A DNA stretch of 17,940 nt. Origin: an uncultured Chloroflexota bacterium (lineage in GTDB: Bacteria; Chloroflexota; Anaerolineae; Aggregatilineales; Phototrophicaceae). The notes beneath the pieces were generated by a model. The model ran no database searches, was not told the DNA's origin, and saw only the letters and a program-made list of their open reading frames with translations. Where the stretch lies: assembly GCA_937927665.1 (NCBI GenBank), contig CALBRY010000660.1, forward strand, positions 1 through 17,940, in the 5' to 3' direction. The translations under genes were made by a program, and so were the position numbers. How positions within the stretch are numbered: the stretch's first letter is position 1; each line of letters opens with the position of its first letter. This document shows positions 15,307 through 17,940 of this stretch, piece after piece.

Positions 15307-16287
15307 TCATATGCTTACGTCTTCCGGGGCGGAAGATAAAATCGTCTCACAAGATGAACTAATTTTCTGATCTGCTCCATTACCGTCGAAAGCGCGGCGG
15401 AACTGCGAAGGCTGCATTCCGACTTGACGGAGAAATAGGCGGTTAAATTCTTGGGCACTGCTGAACCCGACAGAATAAGCGATCTCGTGGATCGGCAGGT
15501 CTGTTGACCTCAGCAGGCGTTCGCCTTCGACTAAGCGCCGGGAGTTGCGGTAGGCGATTGGGGACGCACCGAGCGCAGTATTAAATAAGGCGCACAAATG
15601 GGAGCGGCTGACGAGCGCTGCCTGAGCCATGTCATCCAGCGTTAGCGGTTCGGAAAAGCGGCTTTCGACAAGGCGCAGCGCCGGACTGATTCGCCGGAGT
15701 GCTTCGCGCCGATCATGATATTGAGGGGGTGTTTCTTGCTCGTGCAGCAGCCGCCGCGCCAGATGCCCCGCCGCCTGTATTAACAAACCACCCGTCACGA
15801 TTTCCCATGCATGCTCCTGCTGCTCCGCTTCTTCCGCGATTTGATGGAGTAGATCGCGCAGGATCGGGGTAGTAGGATCATGGAGTGGAATCATGGGACC
15901 GGAACGGTTGAAATCTAGGGTGAAAGGCAGCCATGTCTCTGAACGCATTTTCGTGATCCAGCTATCGGTGATGATTGCCGGATGAAAATGCACCACGAAT
16001 AACCCGACGGTTTCACATGAATCGTCGGTATATGCCATATGCGGCTGCAAGTCATTAACGATGAATACCTGACCTGTCTCGAAACGATATTCCTCATCGC
16101 CAACCACGAAAACCCCATAGCCGGACGTGATCACGCCGATTTCGTAGCAGTCATGGATATGGCGAGCTTGTGGGGTGCTGCGATGAAGCTCACCCGGACC
16201 GAGATGGAACAGGCGATCATGTTCGACAAGATGTGTACTGCACAATACAGGGACGTAGACCGGAGTAAGAGAACGCCAATTGATCAT
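15307..16287 (-). CDS. AraC family transcriptional regulator (cupin sensor plus double HTH)
   Basis: The 326-residue regulator has an N-terminal cupin-like sensor (about 25-105) with HIHDCYEIGVITSGYGVFVVG and VFIVNDLQPHMAYT, the usual effector pocket for sugars. The C-terminal AraC/XylS DNA-binding domain spans about 201-300, with helix-turn-helix one around LTLDDMAQAALVSRSHLCAL and two around IHEIAYSVGFSSAQEFNRLF, ending PSQFRRAF. A 26-residue polar tail follows, longer than usual. ATG at 16287 has no clear Shine-Dalgarno. By position it probably activates both the glycan operon downstream and the divergent GH172 gene, in response to an imported sugar. This is inference from gene order and shared sequence in the two control regions. 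Confidence 0.9.
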   Translation of the reverse strand: MINWRSLTPVYVPVLCSTHLVEHDRLFHLGPGELHRSTPQARHIHDCYEIGVITSGYGVFVVGDEEYRFETGQVFIVNDLQPHMAYTDDSCETVGLFVVHFHPAIITDSWITKMRSETWLPFTLDFNRSGPMIPLHDPTTPILRDLLHQIAEEAEQQEHAWEIVTGGLLIQAAGHLARRLLHEQETPPQYHDRREALRRISPALRLVESRFSEPLTLDDMAQAALVSRSHLCALFNTALGASPIAYRNSRRLVEGERLLRSTDLPIHEIAYSVGFSSAQEFNRLFLRQVGMQPSQFRRAFDGNGADQKISSSCETILSSAPEDVSI

Positions 16288-16377
16288 AAGGCACGTCGCA
16301 AATAAGCCAACCTGTTTCTAAAATGAACCCAACGGATTTTTGGATTCATTGTAAGCTCAACCAGAAAGTGAGGCAAG
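16288..16377. promoter_or_regulatory. Divergent control region between regulator and GH172 gene, with inverted repeat
   Basis: The 90-bp gap must hold promoters for both genes. A near-perfect inverted repeat lies in its centre: AATGAACCCAA (16322-16332) and TTGGATTCATT (16340-16350), one mismatch, 7-bp middle. TTCTAAAATGAAC (16316-16328) overlaps it and resembles a segment in the glycan-operon control region. The -10 and -35 boxes are not clear on either strand. GTGAGG just before the GH172 ATG serves as its Shine-Dalgarno. Confidence 0.45.
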
Positions 16378-17454
16378 ATGTCCGGCTTTGATCTGTTTTC
16401 GGGCATAACGAAACTCTCCAACGCCCAATCCCGCTCGATTAGCGCTGAAAACTTCACGGGAGAAAAGGGCAAGGGCGGCATGGCGATCGAAGGCACAGGT
16501 ATTCCCGGTCCGGCGAGCACTCTCGGGCAGGGTTGGAAAGTCTCTCCATCGATACGTATCCCCGGTTATGCGACTGCTGAACTCGCAGATATTGCAGGTT
16601 CGGGGATGATCCGGCATATCTGGCTGACGGTTGATCCGCGCTTCTGGCGTTCGTTGATCTTCCGCTGCTACTGGGATGATGAAACCACGCCCTCGGTTGA
16701 AGTTCCACTCGGTGATTTTTTCTGCAACGGGTGGTGTGTGCGCTCAAATGTCAGTTCGCTGATGATCGCCGTCAACCCCGCCGGAGGATTTAACAGCTAC
16801 TTCCCGATGCCATTTCGCCAGCGTGCCCGAATCAGCGTCGAAAACTTGTCGAAAGACCAGATCGACGGATTTTACTACCAGATTGACTATACGCTTGAGG
16901 ATATTTCGGACGATGCCGGATATTTGCACGCCCAATGGCGGCGCAGTAATCCGCTCCCATATAAGCAGGTGCATACGCTGCTCGAAGGCGTGCGAGGGCG
17001 GGGGCATTATGTCGGAACATATCTCGCATGGGGAGTCAACAATAATAACTGGTGGGGCGAAGGCGAAATCAAGTTCTATTTGGATGGCGATCAAGACTTC
17101 CCGACAATCTGCGGCACAGGTACGGAAGACTACTTTGGCGGCGCGTGGAATTTTGAGCACCCCGCCGGGGAGTACGGCGTCTTTTCGACGCCGTTTCTCG
17201 GTCTGCCGCAGGTGATCAAACCCGATGGCTTGTATAAATCTCAGCAGCGGTTCGGCTTGTACCGCTGGCATATCCCCGATCCGATTCACTTTCATCAGGA
17301 TTTGCGTGTGACGATTCAGGGACTCGGCTGGCGTTCCGAAGGGCGATTCTTGCCCCTTCAGGACGATATTTCTTCGACCGCGTTCTGGTATCAAGCCGAA
17401 CCTCATGCGCCGTTTCCTCAACTGCCCGATCGTGATTCTATTGAGGTGATTTGA
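16378..17454 (+). CDS. DUF2961 family protein, glycoside hydrolase family GH172
   Basis: The 358-residue protein matches DUF2961, now GH172, whose characterised members split alpha-D-arabinofuranosides (mycobacterial D-arabinan) or alpha-D-fructofuranosides (difructose anhydride I). Family marks are ELADIAGSGMIRHIWLTV (68-85), VEVPLGDFFCNGW (107-119), WWGEGEIKFYLDGD (225-238) and GTGTEDYFGGAW (246-257). Glu250 of GTGTED and Glu228 or Glu230 of WWGEGE are the likely catalytic pair, as two Glu residues about 20 apart act in the family. Jelly-roll folds and oligomers are usual. There is no signal peptide, so it acts in the cytosol. ATG at 16378 has GTGAGG just upstream. It is divergent from the AraC gene and is probably coregulated with the glycan operon. 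It overlaps the next gene tail-to-tail by 17 bp. Substrate is not proven. Confidence 0.88.
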   Translation: MSGFDLFSGITKLSNAQSRSISAENFTGEKGKGGMAIEGTGIPGPASTLGQGWKVSPSIRIPGYATAELADIAGSGMIRHIWLTVDPRFWRSLIFRCYWDDETTPSVEVPLGDFFCNGWCVRSNVSSLMIAVNPAGGFNSYFPMPFRQRARISVENLSKDQIDGFYYQIDYTLEDISDDAGYLHAQWRRSNPLPYKQVHTLLEGVRGRGHYVGTYLAWGVNNNNWWGEGEIKFYLDGDQDFPTICGTGTEDYFGGAWNFEHPAGEYGVFSTPFLGLPQVIKPDGLYKSQQRFGLYRWHIPDPIHFHQDLRVTIQGLGWRSEGRFLPLQDDISSTAFWYQAEPHAPFPQLPDRDSIEVI

Positions 17455-17940
17455 TCGTTTGTAGGCGCAGCACCGTACCCGATTTGCCCGCAAGTCGCAC
17501 GGAAACCGCCGCGTTGATCGAAAGATCGGCGCGGTAGGTTTCGCCCGTCCATAAATCATCTACCGTCAATAAATCACTATCGAACAGGGTGCGGAGCAGG
17601 GTAATTTGTGTATCAATGACGTTTTGTTGATTGTTGGCGGCGATTAGATAGAACACGCCATCGCGCTGAAATAGGGCAGTGCTAACATCGCCAACATGAG
17701 CGCGGCTGTAAAGCGGCACATTCATCCAGCGATGCAGTGCAAGCAGCAGCGGCGGTGATGGCGGTATCCCGAACACCGTAATCAAACCTTCGCCGCGCCG
17801 TTCCTGATAACCGGTCAAGGTGCGCGTGCCGACAGGCAATGCAAATAAGATGCGCTGTTCTTCGGCATGGCAGCCGCTGTCTATGAGCCGTGTGGCGTAA
17901 ATAGGCTCACCGGGAACGGAATCATACCGGAAGCAATGCG
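17438..17940 (-). CDS. C-terminal part of a probable glycosidase-like protein (5' end outside window)
   Basis: The frame is open from the window end to TAG at 17438-17440, giving 166 visible residues, so this is the C-terminus of a longer protein. Apparent internal TTG starts such as 17839 are not needed. Features include YDSVPGEPIYATRLIDSG, then PSPPLLLALHRWMNVPLYSRA, then TALFQRDGVFYLIAANN and a last segment DDLWTGETYRADLSINAAVSV. The final part looks like the small beta-sandwich that ends GH35 or GH42 beta-galactosidases and similar enzymes (LWTGE, ALFQRDGxFYLIAxN), but I cannot name the family with confidence. It converges with the GH172 gene and overlaps it by 17 bp with no hairpin between them. 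A sugar-processing role fits the locus but is inference. Confidence 0.6.
   Translation of the reverse strand, partial: HCFRYDSVPGEPIYATRLIDSGCHAEEQRILFALPVGTRTLTGYQERRGEGLITVFGIPPSPPLLLALHRWMNVPLYSRAHVGDVSTALFQRDGVFYLIAANNQQNVIDTQITLLRTLFDSDLLTVDDLWTGETYRADLSINAAVSVRLAGKSGTVLRLQTIKSPQ

Noticed and set aside
16744..17559. 271-codon open frame antisense to the GH172 gene
   Set aside because: It is covered by GH172, which has clear motifs, and the frame's protein is Arg-rich and unlike any family.
1..17940. CRISPR array, tRNA, rRNA, insertion sequence or phage genes
   Set aside because: I found no regular spaced repeats, cloverleaf-like segments, transposase or integrase motifs. All long frames belong to transport, regulation or enzyme families.

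Overview
The window looks like ordinary chromosomal DNA of a free-living heterotrophic bacterium, most likely a member of the Chloroflexota (Anaerolineae-like). That guess rests on protein style: Sec signal peptides ending in Ala-Gln-Asp with no lipobox, non-lipidated solute-binding proteins, a Pit plus DUF47 phosphate module, and a sugar ABC operon with cytosolic glycosidases. No rRNA, tRNA or marker gene is present to confirm it. I see no tRNA, rRNA, CRISPR array, insertion sequence or phage gene.

Left part (1-5153, minus strand): a ferric-iron-type ABC importer runs right to left as binding protein (2384-3466), fused double permease (546-2312) and ATPase (1-540, cut by the window edge). 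Upstream of it, on the same strand, are a Pit-type phosphate permease (4167-5153) and its DUF47/PhoU-like partner (3532-4170), whose start and stop codons overlap. Each unit has a readable sigma70-like promoter: TTGACC-17-TAAAAT before pit and TTGCGT-16-TAGAAT before the iron operon. Both promoters overlap an inverted repeat that could be an operator.

Middle (5269-7038, plus strand): a histidine-phosphatase-family protein, then a secreted alpha/beta hydrolase whose nucleophile elbow reads GHDFGG, with Asp where Ser or Cys is usual. A perfect 13-bp hairpin at 7061-7093 separates it from the convergent sugar operon.

Right part (7104-17940): a glycan import and breakdown locus. A minus-strand operon encodes a family-1 sugar-binding protein (13709-15112), two permeases (12659-13597 and 11775-12647), a GH38 alpha-mannosidase (9242-11764) and a GH3 beta-glycosidase (7104-9242). 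Spacing is tight and the last two genes overlap as TAATG. An AraC-type regulator (15307-16287) lies upstream on the same strand. Divergent from it is a DUF2961/GH172 protein (16378-17454), the family that includes alpha-D-arabinofuranosidases and alpha-fructofuranosidases. It overlaps tail-to-tail by 17 bp with the end of a further minus-strand gene that runs off the window and may be another glycosidase. None of GH3, GH38 or GH172 has a signal peptide, so the picture is uptake of short oligosaccharides followed by cytosolic trimming. No transporter ATPase is encoded in this locus, so a shared MsmK/UgpC-type ATPase elsewhere is likely.

In both transporters the junction between binding protein and permease carries a perfect hairpin, which probably keeps binding-protein expression above that of the permeases. 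The least ordinary points are the combination of GH38, GH172 and GH3 under one AraC regulator, the Asp-nucleophile hydrolase, the Pit protein lacking one signature Asp, and the operator-like palindromes on the two left-hand promoters.
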